A stretch of 64,000 bases of DNA, from positions 124,001 through 188,000 of the forward strand of contig NZ_BQHO01000001.1 in the NCBI RefSeq assembly GCF_021601385.1. The letters are read 5' to 3'. How positions within the stretch are numbered: position 1 is the stretch's first letter; every line of letters starts with the position of its first letter. Under the pieces are notes generated by a model that was not told the DNA's origin, searched no databases, and saw only the letters and a list, made by a program, of their open reading frames with translations. A program made the position numbers and the translations under genes. The stretch comes from Pseudomonas parasichuanensis. GTDB taxonomy: Bacteria > Pseudomonadota > Gammaproteobacteria > Pseudomonadales > Pseudomonadaceae. Positions 55,437 to 62,981 of this stretch are shown here, piece after piece.

Positions 55437-55859
55437 CTAGACCGCCTGCACAACCTCCTCAGAGATCCAGGGCGGGGGCACAGGTCGATGCTCTCTCGAA
55501 GGGAACAGCTCAGACTGCGGCCAATCCCGCAGAGCCTGTAGAAAGGCTAGAAGCTCGGCATATTGACCCCCTGCCAGCGTTGTAGGCCTCCCTAGCTCCA
55601 GCTCGTCGCGATGCCGATCACGCAACGCGCCGTAGATAGGCAACTGCTCATCCCGCCATTCGCGCTCTTCGTCTGCCGACGGAGGGAGGTAGAAAGACTT
55701 TCGCTCAGCATCCCAATAGAACCTGGTACTTTCAGGCGCGCTGGGCACTTCGGTGTACCCCCGCTCAGCCAGCTCATTGTGGTCTGTTTCTGGGTCACCC
55801 AGCCAACTGCCATAGAACTGACCACTTGGAAGGCAATAGAAAAGCTGAATAGCACTCAT
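55437..55859 (-). CDS. Phage tail fibre assembly protein (Tfa-like)
   Basis: The 140-residue protein starts MSAIQLFYCLPSGQFYGSW and contains the short helical region and Trp-rich segments common in fibre chaperones of Mu-like phages. The start overlaps the tail fibre stop by four bases (ATGA), which is the usual coupling of fibre and chaperone. About 160 bases separate it from the prophage end. Confidence 0.7.
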   Translation of the reverse strand: MSAIQLFYCLPSGQFYGSWLGDPETDHNELAERGYTEVPSAPESTRFYWDAERKSFYLPPSADEEREWRDEQLPIYGALRDRHRDELELGRPTTLAGGQYAELLAFLQALRDWPQSELFPSREHRPVPPPWISEEVVQAV

Positions 55860-57607
55860 GGTTTAATCCTTATCCGTGCACGCCAGTTAGCGAGGTTCAT
55901 TGTTGTGGCTGCACCGGTCCCCTTAGTCGGCAATGCCCAGGTCGACGAGGACGGCCCAAACCCGATGGTGACCGTTGAAGCGTTTACGTCGTATGCATAG
56001 GCCCCCGTAGTCGAAGCTACAGAGGTGTTGTCTTGCATCCAACCCAAAGCCTTGAAGCTCTCACCAGGCTGCCATCCACCTTGTGCGGCGACGCACTCCC
56101 AAAAGACCTCTACAGAGTCAAGCGAGGGCACATAGCCTAAGTTGTGACTCACAACCACCGGCGCACCGGCCGTGATCTGAATGTGACCGGACAAAAACCC
56201 CGCTGCCGCTTGCTTGGTCTGCAACTCCAAGCCGTTCCACTTCAAATGCCCTGTTGCATCCATGTGCAACTTGCCGCCGTACTTACCGGCCCAATGAAAG
56301 GCAATGCCTGGCCCCCATTGATCACCGGCCTCTGCGGGCGCCCATTCACCGACTAGCTGAACTTCGCGAATCTCTAAAGCAGTCGAGTCCCAGTTTCCCG
56401 TGCTGACGGGTGAAGCCAGCCGGGGGCGCTGCTGGCTTACATCGCCAACTCTCAACTTGTCAGCCACCGCCGTTTGCACAAATGCTGTCGTTGACAACTG
56501 CGGGCCGTTTGTTCCCGCTGGAGCAGTTGGCCCCTTAGGCACTCCGGTGAACGTCGGACTTTCTAGGGCAGCCTTGGCCGCAATGGCGCTTTCAAGGGCT
56601 GTGAAATCAGTATGGCAAAGCAGCGTGTTCGAAGCGTCGGTGAAGACCGCTGCAATTTTGCCCGGGGCAACTTCAACACCTGCACCTGCCGCCATTTTCA
56701 CCGTCAGTTTGAAGGCTCCGCCGGTTGCATTACGGACTGTATAGCTGTTGAAGCCACTCGGCAGAATGATCGTGCGATCACCGGTCAACACACCAACAAG
56801 GTAGATGAGATGCTTGCTGGCATGATCAGCCGTCAATGCAAAATCACCGCTGCCCGCTACATCAATATGAGCCAGTCCATGCATCAGGTCGCGGACATAC
56901 TTAGCGTTGACCGCCAACGTCCCCCACTCCAATGAACCGGGCGTCGGCACCCTTGGTTCGCCGGTAAAATCAGGGCTGTTACGCGGTGCAGCATCGGTTA
57001 TGCCGTAACCGGCCAGAGTAGTGGCCTTTGCCGCCTTGCCTGCCAGCAGATCATTTACTTGGACTTTCGTATAAGCGTCGGCAATCCCGTAACCGCCCAG
57101 AGTAGTTGCCTTGGCCGACATGCCCGTCAGCAGATCATTTACTTGAACTTTCGTATAAGCGTCGGCAATGCCGTAACCGGCCAGAGTAGTCGCCTTGACC
57201 GCCATGCCCACCAGCAGATCATTTACTTGGACTTTCGTATAAGCGTCGGCAATGCCGTAACCGCCCAGAGTAGTCGCCTTTGCCGCCTTAGCCGCCAGCA
57301 AATCATTTACTTGGACTTTTGTATGGGCGTCGGTAATGCCGTAGCCAGCCAGAGTTGTTGGCTTGCCACCGAGGTCTGGGAACTCAACAGATGTCTTAGC
57401 TAAACGCACTACCGCTTCGTAGACTTGGGCGTCATTCGCTTTGTTCGGCGAAAGGCCCGCTCGCGCTAAAAGATTAACAAGCTCTCGCTGTATTGCGTTG
57501 AGCCACATAGCCTTGATATGTGTCGCAGGTATTCCACCGGCTGGATAACCCTCCGTGAACTCTCCTGCGCCATCAGCCGTATCGGTACTGTCGCTGATCT
57601 TCTGCAT
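55856..57607 (-). CDS. Phage tail fibre protein with internal repeats
   Basis: The 583-residue protein begins with a baseplate-attachment region typical of Pseudomonas Mu-like and pyocin fibres (GEFTEGYPAGGIPATHIKAMWLN, in outline). It then has four to five near-identical 28-residue units (KATTLAGYGIADAYTKVQ / VNDLL), a middle shaft and a C-terminal domain ending STWALPTKGTGAATTM and NLANWRARIRI, like receptor-binding tips. It is an intact open frame despite loss of most of the phage. Confidence 0.85.
   Translation of the reverse strand: MQKISDSTDTADGAGEFTEGYPAGGIPATHIKAMWLNAIQRELVNLLARAGLSPNKANDAQVYEAVVRLAKTSVEFPDLGGKPTTLAGYGITDAHTKVQVNDLLAAKAAKATTLGGYGIADAYTKVQVNDLLVGMAVKATTLAGYGIADAYTKVQVNDLLTGMSAKATTLGGYGIADAYTKVQVNDLLAGKAAKATTLAGYGITDAAPRNSPDFTGEPRVPTPGSLEWGTLAVNAKYVRDLMHGLAHIDVAGSGDFALTADHASKHLIYLVGVLTGDRTIILPSGFNSYTVRNATGGAFKLTVKMAAGAGVEVAPGKIAAVFTDASNTLLCHTDFTALESAIAAKAALESPTFTGVPKGPTAPAGTNGPQLSTTAFVQTAVADKLRVGDVSQQRPRLASPVSTGNWDSTALEIREVQLVGEWAPAEAGDQWGPGIAFHWAGKYGGKLHMDATGHLKWNGLELQTKQAAAGFLSGHIQITAGAPVVVSHNLGYVPSLDSVEVFWECVAAQGGWQPGESFKALGWMQDNTSVASTTGAYAYDVNASTVTIGFGPSSSTWALPTKGTGAATTMNLANWRARIRIKP
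57000..57365 (-). repeat. 84-bp tandem repeats inside the tail fibre gene
   Basis: The segment TCATTTACTT recurs at 57051, 57135, 57219 and 57303, an exact spacing of 84 bases (28 codons). Units differ by a few bases and encode KATTLxGYGIxDAYTKVQ plus VNDLL. Confidence 0.9.
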
Positions 57608-58182
57608 TATTTAACTCCATAGCTGAAAATAAGGGTTGCATGAGCAGGCTGCATTGCCCTCATGCGACACTCTAGAAGTTTGTTTCCCCAAACTGCTAAA
57701 GCCTCGCCAGCGGCTGCACTGCCAGCTTTCGCCACGAAGACCGTCACCGGCTCGGCGTTAATCATCCACGCGGATGTCCAAGCGGCACCGTTTACAGCGT
57801 CTCCAGCGACCGCAATACCGGCCCGCGCCGGCTTGAACTCGGTAATGGTTATGGTGTATCCGAGACTTGCAGCCAGCTGAATGAAGAACGCTTTTGACTG
57901 ACCGCCCAAACAATTCAACTTTGCCAGGACTGCGGCAATACGCTGTCGCACTGCAAGGCTCTCACCAGTAACACAGGGATCAGGAAGACCTAATACACGC
58001 TCCCAATCATCAAGGGCGGCGCCTGTTTCAGGCCAAATCCGGTCATAGAGGCGATCACCGCTAACCTGTGCGATATCCAGGGCGGTCGCTTCGGCATCTA
58101 GCGAGGCCGACAGTACCGGAGCCCCTACGTTGTAAGACTCAGGCGGAAGTAACAACCGAAGCTGCGCGGCTAACTCTTTCAA
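57607..58182 (-). CDS. Mu gp48-like tail protein (YmfQ/DUF2313)
   Basis: The 191-residue protein starts KELAAQLRLLLPPESYN and contains WPETGAALDDWERVLGLPD, typical of YmfQ/gp48 baseplate-associated proteins. The start is a TTG overlapping the gp47 stop (TTGA). It is coupled to the fibre gene downstream by a one-base overlap. Confidence 0.82.
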   Translation of the reverse strand: MKELAAQLRLLLPPESYNVGAPVLSASLDAEATALDIAQVSGDRLYDRIWPETGAALDDWERVLGLPDPCVTGESLAVRQRIAAVLAKLNCLGGQSKAFFIQLAASLGYTITITEFKPARAGIAVAGDAVNGAAWTSAWMINAEPVTVFVAKAGSAAAGEALAVWGNKLLECRMRAMQPAHATLIFSYGVK

Positions 58183-59249
58183 TTGAACACCTGGAGGGTC
58201 AGTGTGCCTGGCCTGATCCAGCCAATTGCACCGTCGACATCAGTAGGCTCAATATTGGACGTTGGCGTAAGCAACTCGTAGTCAGCCACTCCAGCCAGGT
58301 TGCCTAACACGGTATTGATCCGATTGCGCTTTAGGCTGACGTTCGGCTCTATGGCGCCAAGCTCTAGGTTATATGCAGTTTGCGCAGCACTTTGAACGTC
58401 TGCCAGCGTGTAGCCGCTTACTAGTTCAATGTTGGCCTTTGCATCGACTACCCGAATCAGTGGAGGAAATACAAAGACTTCGGCTGTGACAGGGCGAAGC
58501 TTTTCAATGTGCTCAGCGCAAGCCGCAACAACTTGATCTGAGGGCGCTCCATCTTGACCGGTAATCACTACGTCAACCGTATTAGGACCACGGCGCTTTG
58601 GCAGGATGGTGGCCGATGCCACACCATCAATCTCTAATGCCCATCGCTTGTAATCATATCCGGCGCCGCCAGCAGGGGGATTACGCATGAGGTCAAGCAG
58701 GCGCACCAGTACCGATGCCGAGGCCTCGATATCGCCACCACCTGCCAATGGCTTATCGATAGACGCCATTGCATCAATGCCGAGCGGTGGACTGGTGAGC
58801 ATTACCGCGCCAGATAGGCCATTCGAGCTAGCACCAGTGTTTTGTGCCAAGACGGGTACTTGTGCACTTCCTGAAGCACTTATCGTGACAGCAGCCGTAG
58901 AGTTTAAAAGAACACCAGTTGCGACATGCTTTAAAGCGCTACCACTATTCAGAGATACGCCAGCAGTACCTGATATCGTAACAATGCCCGTCGCCGCGAC
59001 GGAATCTCGCCGCCTGATATTGCGGTTACCGGCATGGTGCAGCATCTCCGCTTCGTCGGCAGTGTCCGGGAAAATCTGACGATATAGCCACGCCTGATGC
59101 TGGTACAGCCCTTCTATGGCTGCCGAGACAGCAGCGGCGCGTATGAAATTATCCGAATCGCTTCCAATGTCGGCATCTGGTAGCTGACTGCGGATGTCCC
59201 GCAAAATTGAATCGCGGATGCCTTCATAACTTGGTGGTTTAAATGGCAT
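58179..59249 (-). CDS. Baseplate J-family protein (Mu gp47-like)
   Basis: The 356-residue protein starts MPFKPPSYEGIRDSILRDI and contains HQAWLYRQIFPDTADEAEMLHHAG and a long beta-rich middle, which is the gpJ/gp47 baseplate wedge fold. It shares one base with the gp46 stop. The open frame is intact. Confidence 0.9.
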   Translation of the reverse strand: MPFKPPSYEGIRDSILRDIRSQLPDADIGSDSDNFIRAAAVSAAIEGLYQHQAWLYRQIFPDTADEAEMLHHAGNRNIRRRDSVAATGIVTISGTAGVSLNSGSALKHVATGVLLNSTAAVTISASGSAQVPVLAQNTGASSNGLSGAVMLTSPPLGIDAMASIDKPLAGGGDIEASASVLVRLLDLMRNPPAGGAGYDYKRWALEIDGVASATILPKRRGPNTVDVVITGQDGAPSDQVVAACAEHIEKLRPVTAEVFVFPPLIRVVDAKANIELVSGYTLADVQSAAQTAYNLELGAIEPNVSLKRNRINTVLGNLAGVADYELLTPTSNIEPTDVDGAIGWIRPGTLTLQVFN

Positions 59250-59599
59250 CAGATCACCCTGATATTGTGAGTGAACGTTTGTGCCTGGCCATCCGCTTGA
59301 GCAACCTCCACACCCAAACGTAGCCAGCCGTTATGCGGCTGCTCAGCACTTACCGTGATGGAAATTGCTCGCCCATCGCTCAGTAACGGCTGAAGCGCAC
59401 TTTCAGCGTATTGAACTGCCAGGCGCCCTACGCGGGGCCTGTCCTTTTCACGACGCAGGGTATAGAGCAGAGACCCCAAGTTAGGATCAGCCCAGTAGCT
59501 GCCCAACGGGGTTATAAGTCGAAGGTAGACGGCATTGGCAAGTGTGTTGATACGCTTGCCGGTTGCGTCGCCAGTGAGGGGGTTTATGCCTGCGTCCAT
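59249..59599 (-). CDS. Mu gp46-like baseplate protein (GPW/gp25 group)
   Basis: The 116-residue protein contains the small wedge fold of gp25/gp46: NAVYLRLITPLGSYWADPNLGS and AVQYAESALQPLLSDGRA. It starts 15 bases inside the truncated transposase frame, so its normal upstream neighbour (gp45) is lost. Any transcription now probably comes from the early promoter. Confidence 0.85.
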   Translation of the reverse strand: MDAGINPLTGDATGKRINTLANAVYLRLITPLGSYWADPNLGSLLYTLRREKDRPRVGRLAVQYAESALQPLLSDGRAISITVSAEQPHNGWLRLGVEVAQADGQAQTFTHNIRVI

Positions 59600-60006
59600 A
59601 ACAGGCGATTTTCCTTACGTCGGCAAGAAAGGGTACTGATGGCCACCTTCTGCGAAACAACATCCGCCAGGCGCTCGACTTCTCGGCAAAATGCCAATCG
59701 AGCGAGCATCACCGAACGCTGTTTTTCGTTTAAGTGTGACGAGCTTTTTGCGTCCTGCTGAACGACGTTCTGCGCGCTCAGCTCTACTGGCAGGCTGACG
59801 CTCGACTCTGCAACCGAGCGCGCCAGAATCGCGGCTTGAGTTTCAGGAGGCAGAACAGCGAGGCTGTACTCAGTTGCCTTGGAGCCATCGCGCCGCCGGC
59901 CCTGCCAGTCTGCCTTGCCACGAATCTGGACTGCCCGTTCTGTGCCGGGCATACCTGGCAGCCCCGCGAGTTCGCGAGCAGTGAACCAGCCAAGTTGATT
60001 GGTCAT
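59584..60006 (-). pseudogene. N-terminal stub of Mu-like transposase A
   Basis: The 140-residue frame begins with the MuA-type DNA-binding domain (LGWFTARELAGLPGMPGTERAVQIRGKADWQGRRRDG, in outline; residues 5-45). A helical region like the start of MuA domain I-beta follows (LNEKQRSVMLARLAFCREVERLADVV). It then stops after a short unrelated tail (RRKENRLLWTQA). The DDE catalytic domain is missing. The tail runs into the gp46 start, marking the deletion joint at about 59.59-59.64 kb. Confidence 0.8.
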
Positions 60007-60050
60007 CGATCCAAACCTGTTATGTGTTCTTGGTAATAAGCGTTAGACTT

Positions 60051-60338
60051 CTAGCCGTTTTCCGAAGGCGTCTCAGTTCGTGCGCCTCGCTGCCGGTTAG
60101 GGGTGCCGTCGCTATTCCAGCGTTCAGGCCAGACCTGCTGGGGGGTGAGGCCGATGGCCTTGGCTATTGCGGTTTCCATCCTTGGATAGGGACCACGCTT
60201 CACGTTGTGAAGGGCGTTGCGCTCAACGCTAAGTTGGCGGGCGAGCTTCGACAGGGAGGTGCCGTGTGCGCGGAGCTGGAATTTGATCCACTCCCAGCGC
60301 AGCTCGGGGTCCTTCGGAATTCCGTTAGCTGGTTTCAT
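60051..60338 (-). CDS. Ner-like phage regulator (Nlp family)
   Basis: The 95-residue protein has the Ner helix-turn-helix: PELRWEWIKFQLRAHGTSLSKLARQLSVERNALHNV (in outline), then GLTPQQVWPERW, the family ending. In Mu, Ner represses the early and repressor promoters during lytic growth. It is divergent from the repressor gene, as in Mu. Confidence 0.88.
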   Translation of the reverse strand: MKPANGIPKDPELRWEWIKFQLRAHGTSLSKLARQLSVERNALHNVKRGPYPRMETAIAKAIGLTPQQVWPERWNSDGTPNRQRGARTETPSENG

Positions 60339-60509
60339 TTTCTGTTTCCGTAGCCACTGAAAAAGGTGGTTTTTTTGGGGGTTCTAACGTTCCCTTGTGA
60401 ATAAGCTAGCCGTTTTCAGAAGGACGCACAACAGAAAACAGAAGATTCGTATCAGGTTTTTGGCATTTGCATGCCGGAAAATGACGCAACCCCTTGTTCT
60501 ATCAACAGT

Positions 60510-60580
60510 TTTTCGGAAAGCGAAATTTCGGATTGCCCGACAAATGGCATTTCGCTTTCCCCTTACTGGAATCCGAAATG
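60510..60580. promoter_or_regulatory. Operator cluster between ner and the repressor gene
   Basis: GGAAAGCGAAAT (60515-60526) and ATTTCGCTTTCC (60549-60560) are perfect inverted arms. ATTTCGGATT (60525-60534) faces AATCCGAAAT (60570-60579), which runs into the repressor start. These look like binding sites for the S24 repressor and/or Ner. Confidence 0.6.
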
Positions 60581-61255
60581 TCGAAAACTGAAATCCAGGC
60601 ATTTGCAAAAGCCTTGGGGGATCGCATCAGGCACTGTGTGGGGCTCGCAGGGAGCGGTGAGGAGCTGTCCCGCCGCACTGGGATTCCTCGCAGCACGCTT
60701 GAGTCGTACCTGAACGGCGAAAGCGAACCCAAGGTGTCTCGCCTTGTGGCGATTGCGCATGCCGTTGAAGCCGATCTTGAGTGGCTAGCCACGGGCGCGC
60801 TTCGCCAGGTTGCAGTCGATGCGCCCTCTGACGACGAGGTTTATGCATACATCCCGCTGTATGACGCCCATATCAGCCAGGGGCACGGTGCATGGACAGA
60901 GGGGGCGAGGGTGCTTACCAAGCTGGCGTTTACCCGCTACAGCTTGCGAAAGAAGGGGCTTTCCCCGGAAAAGCTTGCGGCTGTGCGAGTAGACGGGGAC
61001 TCAAACGAGCCCATCCTGAGTGATGGCGATACGGTGATGGTCGATCTGAGCCGCGACGTGCTCCAGGGGGAGGCGTTCTACGTGATACGCCTGGATGACC
61101 TGCTCTATGCAAAGCGGCTGCAACGCCTCTACGACGGCAGCGTGAAGATCATCAGCGCGAACACGGCCTATGAGTCGATGACCGTTCCGCATGAGCGGCT
61201 CAGCTCGCTGCATATCATTGGCCGCGTGGTGTGGGCCGGTGGCTGGATGATCTGA
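60578..61255 (+). CDS. Phage repressor, HTH plus S24 (LexA-like) peptidase domain
   Basis: The 225-residue protein has an N-terminal XRE-type HTH (SGEELSRRTGIPRSTLESYLNG) and a C-terminal S24 domain with the Ser of VDGDSNEP and the Lys of LYAKRLQR, the catalytic dyad of self-cleaving repressors. It is probably SOS-sensitive. I chose the ATG at 60578 because homologues begin near the HTH and the upstream codons overlie the operators. A terminator follows at once. Confidence 0.9.
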   Translation: MSKTEIQAFAKALGDRIRHCVGLAGSGEELSRRTGIPRSTLESYLNGESEPKVSRLVAIAHAVEADLEWLATGALRQVAVDAPSDDEVYAYIPLYDAHISQGHGAWTEGARVLTKLAFTRYSLRKKGLSPEKLAAVRVDGDSNEPILSDGDTVMVDLSRDVLQGEAFYVIRLDDLLYAKRLQRLYDGSVKIISANTAYESMTVPHERLSSLHIIGRVVWAGGWMI

Positions 61256-61267
61256 GGCCCAGATGCC

Positions 61268-61300
61268 AAAGAGCCCGCTAAATGCGGGCTCTTTTCGTTT
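61268..61300 (+). terminator. Terminator of the phage repressor gene
   Basis: AAAGAGCCCGC and its complement form an 11-bp stem around a 5-base loop, followed by TTTTCGTTTT. Confidence 0.9.
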
Positions 61301-61605
61301 TGTCGCCGGTTTATGGTTTTGCGCCTGTTTGGCACCACTTTTCTCAGCGCTCCTTCCTCTAGCCCAGTCTTTCCGGGCTTTTCCACTTTCTTCCCGCTTC
61401 TTCCCTCTTCATTTCGCTTAGTGCCAAACACATAACGTCCTCACACGTGCTCCTCGTCCCCGGCAAGTGGGGCTTTTGCCGTTTGTCGGCTATCTTGTTT
61501 TCCCTTCTGTTTCGCGCCTGAATGGCCCCCCCTTTGCCGTGGCATGGCGCCGCGCTGTGTGAGTTGGCGGCCGATTTGACACAGCACGCTATTGCCGCTT
61601 CTTGT
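61301..61605. other. Prophage end region without genes
   Basis: About 300 bases, pyrimidine-rich on the plus strand (CTTCCTCTAG..., TTCTTCCCGCTTCTTCC). It holds TTTGGCAC-type boxes (61327-61335; 61421-61429 inverted; GATTTGACAC at 61573-61582) and the terminal ACAGCACG (61581-61588). No coding sequence is seen. The host oxidoreductase stop lies 18-20 bases beyond. Confidence 0.55.
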
Positions 61606-62214
61606 CTATGAGAGGCAAGCGAGGGCGGGACTGCTTTCGAACACTCGCTCGCCCAACTGCCGCGCGCGTTTTAGATTGGCGAGGTTGTCCTGGATTTCGC
61701 TGTCGGCAAGCAGCGTGGTGCTGAGCACCTTGGCGCCGCAGTAATCGAAGATGCCGTGTTCGATCTGGGTTGCCATGGCCTGGCTGTAACCATGGCGTTC
61801 AAAGGTGGCAGCGTCCGCACCGGCCACGCCGACCAGGTGCACGTTCAGGCCGCCGAGCTTTTTGATCAGTTTGCCATCGGCGTGGTAGTCGAATGCCCAG
61901 CCATTGCTGAACACCCGTTCCACCCAACCCTTGAGCAGGGCCGGCAGTGACCACCAGTAGATGGGGTAGACCAGCACCAGGGTGTCGGCCCGCTCGATGC
62001 GCGCTTGCTCTGCCAGCACATCCGCCGGGGCTGCAGCCTGGCGGCGGTGCACGGCGTGGTCGGCAAGGCCGAAGCGTGGGTCGAACTGTTCGGCCCCCAG
62101 GTCGGCAAGTTCGCTGGTATGGCCAGCTGCATGCAAACCGGCGGCAATCTGCTCGGCGAGTGCATGGGTGAGGGATGCGGGGTCGTGGTGACCAATGACG
62201 ATCAGGGCATGCAT
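61606..62214 (-). CDS. NAD(P)H-dependent oxidoreductase, flavodoxin-like fold (KefF/MdaB type)
   Basis: The 202-residue protein begins HALIVIGHHDPASLTHALAEQ, the FMN-phosphate loop of the NQO1/KefF family. It contains DTLVLVYPIYWWSLPALLKGWVERVF (in outline), the hallmark flavin-contacting segment. It probably reduces quinones or related electrophiles. It is divergent from a TetR regulator, which is its likely repressor. Confidence 0.9.
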   Translation of the reverse strand: MHALIVIGHHDPASLTHALAEQIAAGLHAAGHTSELADLGAEQFDPRFGLADHAVHRRQAAAPADVLAEQARIERADTLVLVYPIYWWSLPALLKGWVERVFSNGWAFDYHADGKLIKKLGGLNVHLVGVAGADAATFERHGYSQAMATQIEHGIFDYCGAKVLSTTLLADSEIQDNLANLKRARQLGERVFESSPALACLS

Positions 62215-62266
62215 GGCAAGGGCTCCATCAGCGAGTGCAGGAAAACCGTGAGCGCTATATACTCGC

Positions 62267-62304
62267 GGTAAGTTACCGTTGGTAAGTTACTTTTGGTAGG
62301 TAAT
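62267..62304. promoter_or_regulatory. Three 14-bp direct repeats, probable TetR operator
   Basis: GGTAAGTTACCGTT, GGTAAGTTACTTTT and GGTAGGTAATCGAT begin at 62267, 62281 and 62295, exactly 14 bases apart, between the divergent oxidoreductase and TetR genes. Each GTAAGTTAC is also weakly palindromic. Confidence 0.65.
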
Positions 62305-62306
62305 CG

Positions 62307-62903
62307 ATGTCAAGCGATGACAACACCGCCCCACGCAAACGCCTGTCCCGGGAGCAGCGCCGCCGTCAGCTGCTCGATGTGGCCTGGCAACTGGTGCGCG
62401 AGGAGGGCACGGAAGGCCTGAGCCTGGGCCGGCTGGCCGAGCAGGCAGGGGTGACCAAACCCGTGGTGTACGACCACTTCGAAACCCGTTCCGGCTTGCT
62501 GCTGGCGTTGTACCAGGAGTACGACGCCCGCCAGACCGCCATGCTCGACAATGCCTTGGCCGGCAGCGCTGCAGACCTGCCGGGCCGGGCGCAGGTAATC
62601 GCCGACGCCTATGTGAATTGCGTGATCAGCCAAGGGCGGGAGATACCCGGGGTCAGTGCGGCGTTGGCCGGCTCACCGGAAATGGAGGCGCTCAAGCGTG
62701 CCTACGAAGGGCCGTTTCTCGACAAATGCCGGCAGGCGCTGGCGCCGTTCACTGCCAGTGGCAATATCGATACGGCCGGCTTGCGGGCAGTGGTCGGGGC
62801 TGCAGAGGCGCTGTCGCAGGCTGCGGCGATGGGGGAGCTCGCACCGCAAGTCGCCCGCGAGGAATTGCAGGCGACCATCGTTGCCATGGTCGAGCGGCGG
62901 TGA
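62307..62903 (+). CDS. TetR/AcrR-family transcriptional regulator
   Basis: The 198-residue regulator has the TetR HTH (RRQLLDVAWQLVREEGTEGLSLGRLAEQAGVTKPVVYDHFETRSGLLLALY, in outline) and a helical ligand domain. It starts three bases after the repeat array and is divergent from the oxidoreductase gene, so it probably represses both. Confidence 0.92.
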   Translation: MSSDDNTAPRKRLSREQRRRQLLDVAWQLVREEGTEGLSLGRLAEQAGVTKPVVYDHFETRSGLLLALYQEYDARQTAMLDNALAGSAADLPGRAQVIADAYVNCVISQGREIPGVSAALAGSPEMEALKRAYEGPFLDKCRQALAPFTASGNIDTAGLRAVVGAAEALSQAAAMGELAPQVAREELQATIVAMVERR

Positions 62904-62981
62904 TCCTGCCCCGTGTGCAGAACCCCGGACTCAGACCCGGGTCATGCTAGAATCCGCCCCTTCGAATCTGGAGGTAGACGC

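Larger units (their letters stand above)
55271..61586. mobile_element. Deleted Mu-like prophage remnant
   Basis: The gene set in order from the right is repressor (plus strand), then on the minus strand ner, truncated transposase A, gp46, gp47, gp48, tail fibre and fibre assembly, which is the Mu order with one large internal deletion. Candidate ends read TGCTGT...ACAGCA, inside an 8-bp inverted repeat CGTGCTGT/ACAGCACG (55269-55276, 61581-61588). I do not see a 5-bp target duplication. TTTGGCAC boxes lie near both ends. The region is richer in A and T than the host. Confidence 0.75.

Noticed and set aside
57000-57365. Regularly spaced repeats considered as a CRISPR array
   Set aside because: Period 84 bases with no unique spacers, in frame with and encoding part of a tail fibre. 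Protein repeats, not CRISPR.
55437-59599. R-type pyocin/tailocin cluster as an explanation for the baseplate and fibre genes
   Set aside because: Sheath, tube, tape measure, spike and lysis genes are absent, and the repressor, Ner and MuA stub point to a Mu-like phage instead.
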